64,000 bases of DNA. It comes from JAGRAX01 sp041391365. Its GTDB lineage: Bacteria > Bdellovibrionota_G > JALEGL01 > JAGRMV01. The position numbers were made by a program, and so were the translations under genes. Below, in pieces: positions 54,801 to 63,247 of this stretch. A model generated the notes under the pieces. The model was not told where the DNA came from. It ran no database searches and worked only from the letters and a program-made list of their open reading frames with translations. The DNA is taken from the NCBI GenBank assembly GCA_041391365.1, contig JAWKOC010000001.1, positions 1 through 64,000 on the forward strand, given 5' to 3'. How positions within the stretch are numbered: the stretch's first letter is position 1; every line of letters starts with the position of its first letter.

Positions 54801-55713
54801 GTCCATCGAGGGTAAAGCGACTCATCCTCTGATCCGAGGGGATTTTATCGTCCATGAAGGACTTTACCGTGATCAATGGGATTGGAAAAGTCAGATTTTG
54901 TCTTTTCGAAGTTTAGGGAGACGTGAACGGGTGTACAAAGAAGAGGAAGAGAGTTTTCGGTACGATTTGAGATTTCAAACTCAGGGAGATCAATTTCGAT
55001 TCAAAAACGATGTTGCTGAAGGAATTGCAAGAGGTGACATTCAGCTCATTGGAAGCAACGTTGAGATTGGAATGCTTGGACAGATTGAAGTGATTGAGGG
55101 GACCGTTGTGTTTTTGGGGAACGAATTTATCTTGGAGCCAGGAGTGATCAACTTTGTAAGTCCTACGGAAATTGATTTGGATTTTGATTTGAATGCTCGA
55201 ACTCGGATTCAACAAACTGATATTTTGCTCGACATTCGGACCGAAGGAGAAGAAATATCTGCCTATCTATCGAGTCAACCAGTCAAAGATGAGAGTACCA
55301 TTGTGGCTCTTCTTACGCTTGGAATTGATTCCAATGAGCTTGCCCCTCAGACCAATCCTGAGGAAGGATTGTCGCCCTCCCTGATCCCTACGATGTTGTC
55401 AGGGCCTGTCCAAACCAGACTAGAAAAAGGACTACGTAAAATTCGCTTGATTGATAGCTTTCAGTTTGTTCCATACTTTTCAGAAGATACCAAAACTACA
55501 GGTTTGAAACTTGTTGTGGTGAAAAATCTGTTTCCCAAGGTGCGTCTTTTGTATTCCACGGATTTGTTTGAATCAAACAATGAAAATACGTTTAGTTTGC
55601 AACAGGATCTAAACAAAAACCTCTCGGTTCAAGGTAACGTCCGAGACAACAAACAAGAAGCAAACCAAGAGTTGGATCTTGGGGTAGATGTTGAGTTTCG
55701 TGTTGATTTTTAG
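51826..55713 (+). CDS. tamB: TamB/AsmA-like translocation and assembly module protein
   Basis: Inner-membrane-anchored periplasm-spanning protein; about 1295 residues from ATG 51826 (ATG 51799 is also open but would put TCCAILK before the basic anchor). One membrane helix (LVFALLIGLAVILFGLLFWA) is followed by repetitive amphipathic beta-strands forming the expected lipid-conducting groove. The C-terminal DUF490/TamB domain is clear: EVIEGTVVFLGNEFILEPGV, INFVSPTEIDLDFDLNARTR, DESTIVALLTLGI. It may move phospholipids to the outer membrane and work with the Omp85 protein encoded next, whose start lies inside its 3' end. Confidence 0.93.
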   Translation: MAKKKKQKLVFALLIGLAVILFGLLFWAPFINSYVKDIIEAQVSKKIEGKFAVEYIDLSIIPPSISMSNLYFESKNSLIRQAEIPSIEINISPRSLISEVLKIQSVKIENPKIFLDLREMPAKKKKKKKTVFSLPSLTDLFDFEVRQILLSKSFLGIQFQEDYSVEFFTSEAEFESGNQQEMLRLFGDGILRKGEVEKNLDLFTVRLERQEKDVRIKNFQIQGQGLSVQASGKIFPQAQLAYSAKIDLSVVDQWLMDFRLLERQQFFEGDVAVEGNATGSLENLSTKGKISTPVFSLQGGKIHEIHADYFWQKDRFRFVKGQLQFGEESNAIFFRAENFGPHHVGTYSVTGKEIEYSYIQSFIDWEVKPILTATVDVESSGKLGLAPFVFDGNYSLHTPNLAMRIPDLLLPYLPIEFEDLNLKGPIGWSSEKGISLRNGVLTAQGLSGSFYFDFLDVDRIDGLIQVEVLQASGLFAPNYPASGYGNVSCKIDLFKRQDFSIDLQMDLNQAQYQEKSPHQLKGKIRFTRNHVSIPSIELFSSNENRATFQGEFELSEVADTTESMEAKGELQNFDMAWVSALAAREYPLAEGVGGQVSGTLSLSSFKEDFTGKLLANSKLLRFHGIDFDHADVQISMSEEGVSFDRIQIKNRESQLSLSGKFLQGIYESIEITGTQVPMEFFTSSTIARSFSTHSDLSVFLQGKAADPKLSAQVVFYQETPGSLNTVATLDAKGIFSNVDLQLHHLDGSIALRSNVSFNAPYRMNISGSLKSFPIFSFIPESESFLSGSLKLEGEFFKPTSWEGVVDVQTLEVRKIGFQYKLSNPIHLDVQKGLFSFSQIDFASGDHQLQVSGLIDALGSIELKVKGEFPLFLLSLIPFGLQRAEGFGEIDLSVLGDWEAPIAKGQLYVTGGYLQFEDIPKAFEELEFFASISQNRIYSDDFSLQMSGGSFQGQAELILAWEPDEITMDVSGDVNRVQWDFPEWVPVLFSGPMSIEGKATHPLIRGDFIVHEGLYRDQWDWKSQILSFRSLGRRERVYKEEEESFRYDLRFQTQGDQFRFKNDVAEGIARGDIQLIGSNVEIGMLGQIEVIEGTVVFLGNEFILEPGVINFVSPTEIDLDFDLNARTRIQQTDILLDIRTEGEEISAYLSSQPVKDESTIVALLTLGIDSNELAPQTNPEEGLSPSLIPTMLSGPVQTRLEKGLRKIRLIDSFQFVPYFSEDTKTTGLKLVVVKNLFPKVRLLYSTDLFESNNENTFSLQQDLNKNLSVQGNVRDNKQEANQELDLGVDVEFRVDF

Positions 55714-58474
55714 AAAAACATATAGGGCATGGTTTGTTTTGGTGCTTTTGAGTTGCTCGGCAACTGCATTTGCCCAAAAAAACTTGGAGATAGTTTGTTT
55801 CGACGCTGAAATTCGAAGCGATGCCCTCGATTACTTTTCCTCTCATAAGCTTGATGAGAAGCATCCTTCCAAAAATTCGGAATGGATCAAAAACTTTTAC
55901 TTCAAGTGGCCTATACAAAATATCTATTTGTCTTTTCAAAATGGCATTCCTCATGTTGAAATTGAACCAAGATACCAAATTGGAACCTACAAATTCTCCA
56001 GTCAAACAGCTCTGCGAAGGCTAGATGTGATCGATACCATCAAGCCTATGTTTGGAAATGAAACCGAAGCAGATCCTCTTTCTTCCATGTATGAAACTTT
56101 GAAGAATTATTATCATGATCGGGGGTTTCCCAATGCAGACATTCAGCTTGAAGTGCAAAAATTGACGAAATTCAAACAATACAAACTTCTTATTCGGGTG
56201 GAAGATGGTACGCCTTGTACTCTGTCTGAAGTTCAAATATTGGGTACGATGCCACTGTCTTTGCAGCAAAGGATCCGAAGGCGTTTAAAAATGAAAAAAG
56301 GAGATCGATGTGATCAAGACAAGGTGCGTGAACGAATCAAAAAAGTAAAAAAGTTTTTGGTTGACCAGGGATATCGAAGTGACTCGATTGACAAAGTAGA
56401 GTTGAATGAAAATGAAAGTCAATCAGAAGCGATTTTGTCGATGGAGGTCAATGTAGACCAAAAGATTTTTGTGTTGTTTCACGGAAATCGTTTTTCATTT
56501 GAACGAGAAGAAGTTTTGAAAAAATCAATTTATTTTGATGACGAAAAGCGGTTTTCTCCTTCGTGGATTGAAAGTACGGCCGTGGAGGGAATCAAAAAGT
56601 TTTATCAGTCCAAAGGATATCCTTTTGTAGAAGTGTCTCACCGAGAGGAAACGTTACAAGATAAGACCAAATACATTCATTTTGACATTGAGAGAGGGCC
56701 TATCATTCGAGTGAAAAAATTGACGTTTACAGGGAACGATAAAATTTCAGATCGGAGACTCACCAAATATTATTGGAGCATTGCCGAAGGATCTTCCAAA
56801 AAACATCTGTATGTCGAACAAGATATGGAACTTTTTACAGATGGGATGATTTCTTTTTACAATGAAAACGGATTTTTAGATGTCTCGATTCGAAACCCTG
56901 TGGTCAACATTGAAAAGGATCTTCATCGAGCGGACATCACGTTTTCGATCGATGAAAATCGTTCCTATCGTTTGAACACGTTCCTTCTTTCTGGAAACAG
57001 TCATCTTCGCGCTCGGACCATCTTGAAGATCATGGATATGAAAAGAGGGGATGCCATTGACCCCTTGGATATGCGACTCAAAATGGAGCGACTTCGAGAT
57101 GAATATCGAAAAAGAGGTTACAAATATGTAAAGATTCGTAAGGTGGATGTGAGTGAGTTTAACCCTGGCTTGATCGATTTTCCGATTGAAATTGACGAGG
57201 GTCCTCGCATCACCATTGGAAATGTCTATGTAAAAGGGAATTATAGCACCAAAGAAAAGGTCATTACTCGTGAACTTTCCATCAGATCAGGAGACCTCTA
57301 CAATCCTGTGAAAATCAGAGAAAGTCGACGAAATTTACTTCGCCTTGGTTTTTTTTCCAGTGTGATCATTCAAGAGCGTGAGCGTGAAGGTGAACGCGAG
57401 ATCGAAGATTTGGTGGTCATCGTCGAAGAAAGAAAAAAGAGATCATTGATTGTTCGACCTGGACTTTCTACGGATGATGGGGCTCGGATTTCAACCTCTT
57501 TTGGATATTCAAACATCGCAGGCACTGGGAGGAGTGCTTCCATTTCTGGACGACTCAATCGAAGAATTCAAGATTATCAAATCTTGGAGCATCGTCTGGT
57601 GTTTACCTACATCGAGCCAAATATTTTGGGATTCTTTGATGGGAAATTCAACTACATCGATGAGAGAATTGAAGAAATCCAATTTGATATTGATCGACGA
57701 AGTTTGATTTTGGGGTTGGAAAAGCAATGGATCGCTTGGATGAGAACTTCAGTGCAGTGGGAATTGGAGTTTCGAACACCATTCAACGAGGATCCAGACG
57801 TAGTGCTATCTCCCTTTGACCAGACCCAGGCTCGATTTGGTTCTATCTCTACTCTGGTAGACATGGACTTTCGAGACAACATCCTCAATGCAACCCGAGG
57901 ATCCTTTCATCGATTGCGATTTGATGTGTTTGATAAGAGTTTTCTTTCTGATGCAGAGTTTATGCGTGTAAATCTTCGCAACAGTTTCTACATGCCCATT
58001 CATAACAGGATTCGATCGATTCTGGCTGTTCGAGCAGGTTTTTCTGGTACATTTGGAAACACCAGTGCTCAAGGAATTTCTCAGATTCCCATCGAAAAGA
58101 GATTTCGGTTGGGTGGGAATGATAGCTTGCGGGGGTTTTCTCGCAACTGTGTGGGTGGACTTGGATCAGGTGTCGCTGAGAACTGTTCTTCTTCCGCATT
58201 GACCCAAGCCCCCGGTGGAAACAGCTACATCAACTATTTGCTCGAGTTCTTGTTTCCTTTGGGCCAAAATCTTGATTTGGCTCTTTTTACAGATGGAGGA
58301 AATGCTTTTGAATCCAATCGAGAATTCAATCCATTTAACATTCGCAATTCAGTGGGATTTGGATTCCGGTACAATACGTTTGTTGGCCCCTTGCGCATCG
58401 ATTTTGGATTCCCTCTCGATCGAAGAAGCGGTGAAAGTACATTCGAATTTCATTTGAGTGTAGGGCAATTCTAA
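55688..58474 (+). CDS. tamA: Omp85-family outer-membrane protein (TamA/BamA-like)
   Basis: Protein of 928 residues. The signal peptide (FRKTYRAWFVLVLLSCSATAFAQ) follows ATG 55688, 26 bases inside the tamB end. Several POTRA domains (probably five or six, for example GDRCDQDKVRERIKKVKKFL and RIRVKKLTFTGNDKISDRRL-type units) precede a 16-strand barrel of about 350 residues. The barrel shows the L6 loop motif as RLGGNDSLRGFSRN and ends with LSVGQF, the usual C-terminal Phe. More POTRAs than Escherichia coli TamA (three) makes it BamA-like in size, but its gene coupling to tamB favours TamA. Confidence 0.9.
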   Translation: MLSFVLIFRKTYRAWFVLVLLSCSATAFAQKNLEIVCFDAEIRSDALDYFSSHKLDEKHPSKNSEWIKNFYFKWPIQNIYLSFQNGIPHVEIEPRYQIGTYKFSSQTALRRLDVIDTIKPMFGNETEADPLSSMYETLKNYYHDRGFPNADIQLEVQKLTKFKQYKLLIRVEDGTPCTLSEVQILGTMPLSLQQRIRRRLKMKKGDRCDQDKVRERIKKVKKFLVDQGYRSDSIDKVELNENESQSEAILSMEVNVDQKIFVLFHGNRFSFEREEVLKKSIYFDDEKRFSPSWIESTAVEGIKKFYQSKGYPFVEVSHREETLQDKTKYIHFDIERGPIIRVKKLTFTGNDKISDRRLTKYYWSIAEGSSKKHLYVEQDMELFTDGMISFYNENGFLDVSIRNPVVNIEKDLHRADITFSIDENRSYRLNTFLLSGNSHLRARTILKIMDMKRGDAIDPLDMRLKMERLRDEYRKRGYKYVKIRKVDVSEFNPGLIDFPIEIDEGPRITIGNVYVKGNYSTKEKVITRELSIRSGDLYNPVKIRESRRNLLRLGFFSSVIIQEREREGEREIEDLVVIVEERKKRSLIVRPGLSTDDGARISTSFGYSNIAGTGRSASISGRLNRRIQDYQILEHRLVFTYIEPNILGFFDGKFNYIDERIEEIQFDIDRRSLILGLEKQWIAWMRTSVQWELEFRTPFNEDPDVVLSPFDQTQARFGSISTLVDMDFRDNILNATRGSFHRLRFDVFDKSFLSDAEFMRVNLRNSFYMPIHNRIRSILAVRAGFSGTFGNTSAQGISQIPIEKRFRLGGNDSLRGFSRNCVGGLGSGVAENCSSSALTQAPGGNSYINYLLEFLFPLGQNLDLALFTDGGNAFESNREFNPFNIRNSVGFGFRYNTFVGPLRIDFGFPLDRRSGESTFEFHLSVGQF

Positions 58475-58481
58475 AGAAGTT

Positions 58482-61400
58482 TTAGATTTCTGGGACTGCA
58501 TACAGAGGATGTCGAAGAAATATCTCTCGATGATCCTCAGGTATTTTGTCCGACAGGCGATCTCGATGTTTTTTGTATTCTTGTGCTAGCTTTTTAGCTT
58601 TGTCTTTTTTTCCAATGCTTTGCAACCACTGAATTTTGGCCACAAACATCAGTTGTCTGAGAAAAACTGCATTGCAGTCCATTGGATCCCAATTCATTTT
58701 GGGTTTGAACACAGGTTCCCCTCCATGGGCGGCCAAGAAAAGTGCACCGATTTGAAAAAACCATGTGATTCGATATTTGTGATCCAAATTGTTCAGGTAT
58801 AGCTCGTTGAACTCCCGGCATAGATCATGGATGTTTTCCAATTGCCCGAGCGCGCGGCAGATGATCGAAAAAACAGAGAAGTATTCGTAAGATTTCATGT
58901 TGTTGTTGGTTTGAAAAATTTTCGCTGCTTTATCGAAATAATAGGATGCTTCGGAGTAGCTTTTTTCACAAAAGGCTTTGTCAGCCAGGACATGCAATCT
59001 CTTGTAGTCTACAAACCAGTCTTTTACGATTTCTTGGGAAGTCTTGGAGATCCAGGTGTCCGCAGTTTCAATGTCCCCAAGCGCAAGGTAGAGATCAGCC
59101 ATCCAGTAGCAGCTGTTTTGAAAAAACAGCGTATTGTCCAGACGAGACGACTCCTTTGCTGCGAAGTTTAGATCTTCCAAGCTGCTGATATAATCTCCAC
59201 TGAAAATCTTGCTGATGGACCGTCCAAATTTAAGCAAGAGAAGATCTTTGAAAAGACCGGCTTCATTGCAATGTTCGATGGCCATATCATAGTATCGAAT
59301 GGCCTCTCGATAGTCACATTTTACGGCCTGATAAAAAGACGTAATTCTTCTGAGCAATAAAATGTAGTCATCCGTGTTTTTTCTTTCCTCTAGATGTTTG
59401 ATGGATCTTTTGAGGAGATCTTCAGACAAATGGTCGTCATTCAGATGAGATAAAATTGTAGCAATAAAACACCATATTTTTGCTTTCAACTTGTCCAGAT
59501 TTGATGGGTTGAGACCCCTCAAGAGTTTTAATGATTCATGCAACGATTGGCGAACATCTGCAGTGAAAAACATAGACTCACAGTGCTCAAGTTTGATCTG
59601 AAAGTAGTCTTCTTCGTGTATCGATCTTATCGAATAGATAAAGTCAGAATGTCGTTGAATAAAGCCATTCAATTTGCTGAACTCTTTTTTGGTTTTCAAA
59701 AGTTCGATGTTTAGTTTGAGATATAAAATGTGCTCCTCAGTGTTAAGCAAATGAGAAATCATCGTCCATTCTTGGATGACTTTTTCGGCTTCCAAGGTAT
59801 TGCCAGATGAAATCAGACTTTCCACATAGCGAGGGTAGATTTTTGTCAGGACGTTTTCATGGGTTGGAAGAGTTTCTTTGACCCTTTGCATGTATTCGTA
59901 AAACATCTTGGCATCGAGAAAACGATTTTGCTCGAATGCCTTTTCTCCAGCTTCATAGGCTGCCTGAAACGATTCGTTGCAGATGGGGCCTTTCATGTAA
60001 AATTTAGCGATTCGATCGATGTGAAAGAACCTCTCGTGAGCGTATTTTTTCTCCATCCAATTTGCGATTTCGAAATTGATTTTCTCTTTTTCCTTTTCTG
60101 ACATCTGCTCAAAAACAATTTCGTACGTCAACTCATGATGAAAGCGATGCAGGCGACGAGGAAAGAAACTGGATTCTCTCAAATAATGCAGATCGAAAAG
60201 TTCCTTGAGCGTGTCTTTTCCAATGTTGACTTTGTCCTCCAAAAGCACTTCGGCTTCGTCAGTGTCTTCTTCAATGCCAAACACTGCCAACCAATGCAGT
60301 GCCGTTTTGTGTTTAGGGCCCAATGCATCAAAACGAGATGCAATGAGGGATTGAATGTTGGTGGGGACTTCTTTGGGATCAAAATCAAAACGGACCATTT
60401 TGTTTTTGCCTTCAAACACAAAAAGGTTGAGTTCATTTCGCAGCTTCAATTCCCGAAGCATTTCCTCTATATATAGAGGGTTTCCATGGCTCAGGTCGGT
60501 CACTTTCTGAGTGGCTTGGTTGGAGATGTAGTCGAGGTCCAGTCTTTCCGATACAAAATTTCGGATGTCATCTTCTCCTCAAGGTTTGAGATGAAGCTCA
60601 TTGTAATTGAGTTGGCGATAGAAGCTGGGCACGTAGTCCGGCCTATGAAAAAGAATCAGACTGATTTTGGTCTCGTCCAATCCATCTACAATGTATTCCA
60701 GCATTTTGATCGAGAGATCGCCCGCCCAGTGCACGTCGTCAAGAACCAGACACAGGGGTTTTTGTCCCATCGTATGCAAAAGTTTGCGAACACTGTGAAA
60801 TAGACCGGCCTCAATGTCCTTTTCACTCAAACTTTGGATCCGTTCGTTTTTTTCATTGGGATCGATCAAAAACTGAATGAAGTCGCTCTCGGTGGGATTG
60901 AGATTCCACTGGGAAAAGGTTGAGGAATCGTTGACCAGCTGATGGACCAATTTTTGGAAGGCGTGAGAGGTTTGGGTGGGATGCACATGCGTAGTTGGCC
61001 TCCGCAAAAGGATGCTTCTTCTTCTTGAGGTAGGCCAGACACTCTTCTTTGAGTCTGGACTTGCCCATGCCTGCATCCCCCACGATGCTGAGCACCTGCC
61101 CCTCATCTTCCCGACTTTGTTCCAGGGTTTCAATGAAGTAATTGAGTTCATATTGTCTCCCGATCAAGGGAGCATGAAGCTCTTGCATGCCTCTGAGTCG
61201 AGAAGGGCTTTGTTTTTTGCCTTTCAATCCAACAAATGGACCTTCAGGATGTTCCTCGAATTCAAAAATACGACTATAAATCTTGGAGAGGGGCTTGCTG
61301 ACAAAGATTCCGTGGGAGTCTTGCTGAGGTTCTGGAAGAGTATCCTTTTTGGCCGGAAGAAAAGTTTCCAGATTGATAATTTCTTCTTGAATGGTGGCGG

Positions 61401-61593
61401 TGTCGTTGGGACCAATGTTGTGGAGCGCCCATTCTATGGCCGTCTCAACATCGTTTTCATGGCGCACGGGGATCCCAAAACTGATGACATGGCCTTGAGG
61501 GATCTGCGAGACCATGCAGTTGGGGGGCAAGCGGAGTTTATCAGGGGTAAACCCTAACCCGACTCGAATTGTGAGTGTTTTTTTCTGATCCAT
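58482..61593 (-). CDS. cyclase-remnant/AAA/TPR regulator interrupted by a frameshift and an in-frame TGA
   Basis: Start ATG 61593 has AAGGAGG 10 bases upstream. Residues 1-60 resemble the C-terminal part of a class III adenylate cyclase domain (VISFGIPVRHENDVETAIEW), with no catalytic half. An AAA/AfsR-type ATPase follows: LIGRQYELNYFIETL, Walker A GDAGMGKSRL, Walker B CLVLDDVHWAG. The rest (from about residue 420) is TPR-like helices to TAG 58482. The first frame ends at 60853. A one-base shift near GCATCCCACCCAAACC (about 60985) joins it to SHAFQKLVHQLVNDSSTF. That frame meets TGA at 60581-60579 after ELHLKP, then continues in the same frame (GEDDIRNFVSERLDLDYISN) through 60503 to the end. 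The intact product would be about 1035 residues. Divergent from the SGGAGW lipoprotein, which it may regulate. Confidence 0.75.
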
Positions 61594-61707
61594 GGAGTGA
61601 CAGCCTCCTTCATACAAAAAATACCTATGATTACAATAGATTTTGATGGTTTTCGGTCAAAAAAAGTGACTGATTCGCATGTACGGAAAAACCCGAAAAG
61701 GAACAAA

Positions 61708-61734
61708 AGTTACGGAACTAAAGTTCCAGTTACG
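61708..61734. promoter_or_regulatory. inverted repeat flanked by direct repeats, candidate operator
   Basis: GGAACT-AA-AGTTCC at 61714-61727, flanked by two direct copies of AGTTACG at 61708-61714 and 61728-61734 (20 bases apart, two helical turns). It lies about 75-100 bases upstream of the sigma54-like element at 61809, the distance expected for an enhancer-binding protein site, in the 246-base divergent gap 61594-61839. Confidence 0.45.
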
Positions 61735-61808
61735 TCAGGGAAAACCCCTAGAAATGCGTCATTTTTTTATAAGTCAATAAAAACAATAAGTTAAACTCTT
61801 TTTAAATT

Positions 61809-61823
61809 TGGCACGCTCCTCGC
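61809..61823 (+). promoter_or_regulatory. sigma54-like -24/-12 promoter of the SGGAGW lipoprotein gene
   Basis: TGGCACGCTCCTCGC matches the sigma54 consensus TGGCACGNNNNTTGC at 10 of 11 fixed positions, with GG and GC 12 bases apart. The predicted transcription start (about 61835) is only 5 bases before ATG 61840, so the AAGGG at 61829-61833 would be outside the transcript. Confidence 0.55.
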
Positions 61824-61839
61824 AATCTAAGGGTTCACT

Positions 61840-62451
61840 ATGAAAGCAATGGATGTAACGAAAATCTTGGTCTTGACCCTCTCAACACAGTTCTGGATTG
61901 CATGTGGAAACATTCCGAGCAACCAAGAGGATCCCAATCGTCTTCAAACGCAGAGTGTGGAAAATCTTTCCTTCAGTGTGTATTCCAACGATGGATCGGG
62001 AAATTTCAATGAGGACCAAGGTTCTCTTATCGAGATGTTTTCTCGAGTGCTCTCTGGAGGAGCCGGCTGGAGCAAAACGGCCTACAAAAATGACTCTGGA
62101 GGAGCCGGTTGGGCAAGAGTTTATTCTGGAGGAGCCGGCTGGGGTAAAGCTTACAGTGATCAATCCGGAGGAGCTGGTTGGGCCATGGCCGTTGATCACT
62201 CGGATGATGAGTGGTTTGCCTACCCAGAAAGTGCTCCCCAATCTGTGGTGATGCTGCAAGGCATTTGTTCTGGATGCAACACCATTCAAATCGAAGCCGA
62301 TGGAGTGATCATGAGCATCAATGTGGATTCAGACGGCAACTTCATTGTGGCAATGAATGCTCTTGAGAGTGCTTCAGAAATTCAGTTCTCGCTTCTTCCC
62401 GACGGCAATTCGGACAACGAGAAACTCGAGGTCAAATTGATGACCCCTTAA
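61840..62451 (+). CDS. lipoprotein with four SGGAGW repeats
   Basis: Protein of 203 residues not recognised from any family. The signal peptide has lipobox WIAC (Cys22) followed by GNIPS. Four perfect SGGAGW motifs lie at residues 72-77, 86-91, 96-101 and 109-114, separated by short basic/polar spacers (SKTAYKND, ARVY, GKAYSDQ). The DNA of the repeats uses the same codons (TCTGGAGGAGCCGGCTGG with small changes), suggesting recent duplication. The C-terminal domain (about 130-203) is beta-like with a CSGC pair and an acidic, cell-surface character. A strong terminator follows. A sigma54-like element precedes it, and a large AAA-TPR regulator is divergently encoded. Confidence 0.75.
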   Translation: MKAMDVTKILVLTLSTQFWIACGNIPSNQEDPNRLQTQSVENLSFSVYSNDGSGNFNEDQGSLIEMFSRVLSGGAGWSKTAYKNDSGGAGWARVYSGGAGWGKAYSDQSGGAGWAMAVDHSDDEWFAYPESAPQSVVMLQGICSGCNTIQIEADGVIMSINVDSDGNFIVAMNALESASEIQFSLLPDGNSDNEKLEVKLMTP

Positions 62452-62507
62452 AGAAAGATTTGTTCCCTGAGGAAAAGGTTCTAACGACATAACTTCCCCT
62501 AGAATAG

Positions 62508-62545
62508 GCGACTTTTGGCCCCATCACCAAAAGTCGCTTTTTTTT
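62508..62545 (+). terminator. rho-independent terminator of the SGGAGW gene
   Basis: Perfect 11-base stem GCGACTTTTGG (62508-62518) with CCAAAAGTCGC (62527-62537), an 8-base loop and eight T after it. Confidence 0.95.
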
Positions 62546-62557
62546 GCATTGGAGGTC

Positions 62558-62585
62558 TTGACATTGAGGGCGTTGAGACTAGATT
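62558..62585 (+). promoter_or_regulatory. promoter of the fmdB-groES-groEL operon
   Basis: TTGACA (62558-62563), a 16-base spacer and TAGATT (62580-62585), with predicted start near 62592. No CIRCE inverted repeat (TTAGCACTC-N9-GAGTGCTAA) is present, so HrcA control is not indicated. The -35 region CTTGACA also partly resembles a sigma32 site, but no CCCCAT-type -10 follows. Confidence 0.55.
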
Positions 62586-62662
62586 GAGCCACGAAATCGA
62601 CCCCAAGGCAGGGCCTTGGATGTCGTTAATAGAGTTTTGAAGCATCTGAAAAGAAATAGATT

Positions 62663-62947
62663 ATGCCGATTTACGAATATGAATGCATTTCCAAAGGACA
62701 TCGTTTCGAGGAATTGCAAAAAATCTCAGATCAGCCCATCGCCCAATGCAAGGTTTGTGGTGGTGTGGTGAAAAAACTGATTTCCAATACGGCTTTTTCC
62801 TTGAAAGGATCCGGTTGGTACAAAGATGGATATTCTTCATCGACCTCAGCTTCTGAGAATTCAACGTCAACCAAGACATCGGAATCTGCTTCTTCAGAAG
62901 CTCCAAAAGACACAACCCCTACCCAGAAAAAGGAGAATTTAGGATGA
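62663..62947 (+). CDS. FmdB-family zinc-ribbon protein
   Basis: Protein of 94 residues. It begins MPIYEYECISKGHRFEELQK, the FmdB/regulatory-protein signature. A CKVCGG pair follows at about residues 30-33 and the conserved STAFSLKGSGWYKDGY-type segment is present. The first zinc knuckle is odd: the usual CxxCGH reads CISKGH, so one Cys ligand is replaced by Lys. The last ~40 residues are a Ser/Thr-rich tail. It overlaps groES by 4 bases, so it is translated with the chaperonin. Confidence 0.85.
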   Translation: MPIYEYECISKGHRFEELQKISDQPIAQCKVCGGVVKKLISNTAFSLKGSGWYKDGYSSSTSASENSTSTKTSESASSEAPKDTTPTQKKENLG

Positions 62948-63228
62948 AAATTCGACCATTGCATGATCGTGTCCTGATCAAAAGAATTACAGGAGAGGAA
63001 ACCACCAAAGGTGGGATTATCATTCCTGACACAGCGAAAGAAAAACCCATGGAAGGGAAAATCGTCGCTGTAGGCAACGGAAAGGTTGTTGATGGAAAGA
63101 CTGTACCTCTTCAAGTAAACAGTGGTGATCGTGTTCTTTTTGCAAAATATGCTGGCACCGAAGTGAAAATCGAAGGTGAAGAGCATTTGATTCTTACAGA
63201 AGACGAAATTTTAGGCATTGTAGAATAA
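62944..63228 (+). CDS. groES: co-chaperonin GroES
   Basis: Ten-kilodalton lid of the GroEL folding chamber; 94 residues. The sequence IRPLHDRVLIKRITGEETTK, the mobile loop region GGIIIPDTAKEKP and the ending LILTEDEILGIVE are canonical. The start ATGA overlap with the FmdB-like gene and the following groEL 19 bases downstream show one operon. Confidence 0.98.
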   Translation: MKIRPLHDRVLIKRITGEETTKGGIIIPDTAKEKPMEGKIVAVGNGKVVDGKTVPLQVNSGDRVLFAKYAGTEVKIEGEEHLILTEDEILGIVE

Positions 63229-63247
63229 GTTCAGGAGGAATAATATC

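Noticed and set aside
60579..60581. In-frame TGA as a selenocysteine or recoded stop
   Set aside because: The position lies in a helix after ELHLKP where no redox Cys is expected, and no SECIS-like hairpin is evident; the same gene also has a frameshift, so decay or error is simpler.
62040..62190. Repeated TCTGGAGGAGCCGG units that look like a short DNA repeat or CRISPR array
   Set aside because: The repeats are in frame within a lipoprotein gene, encode SGGAGW, and the spacers are 12-24 bases; not a CRISPR array.
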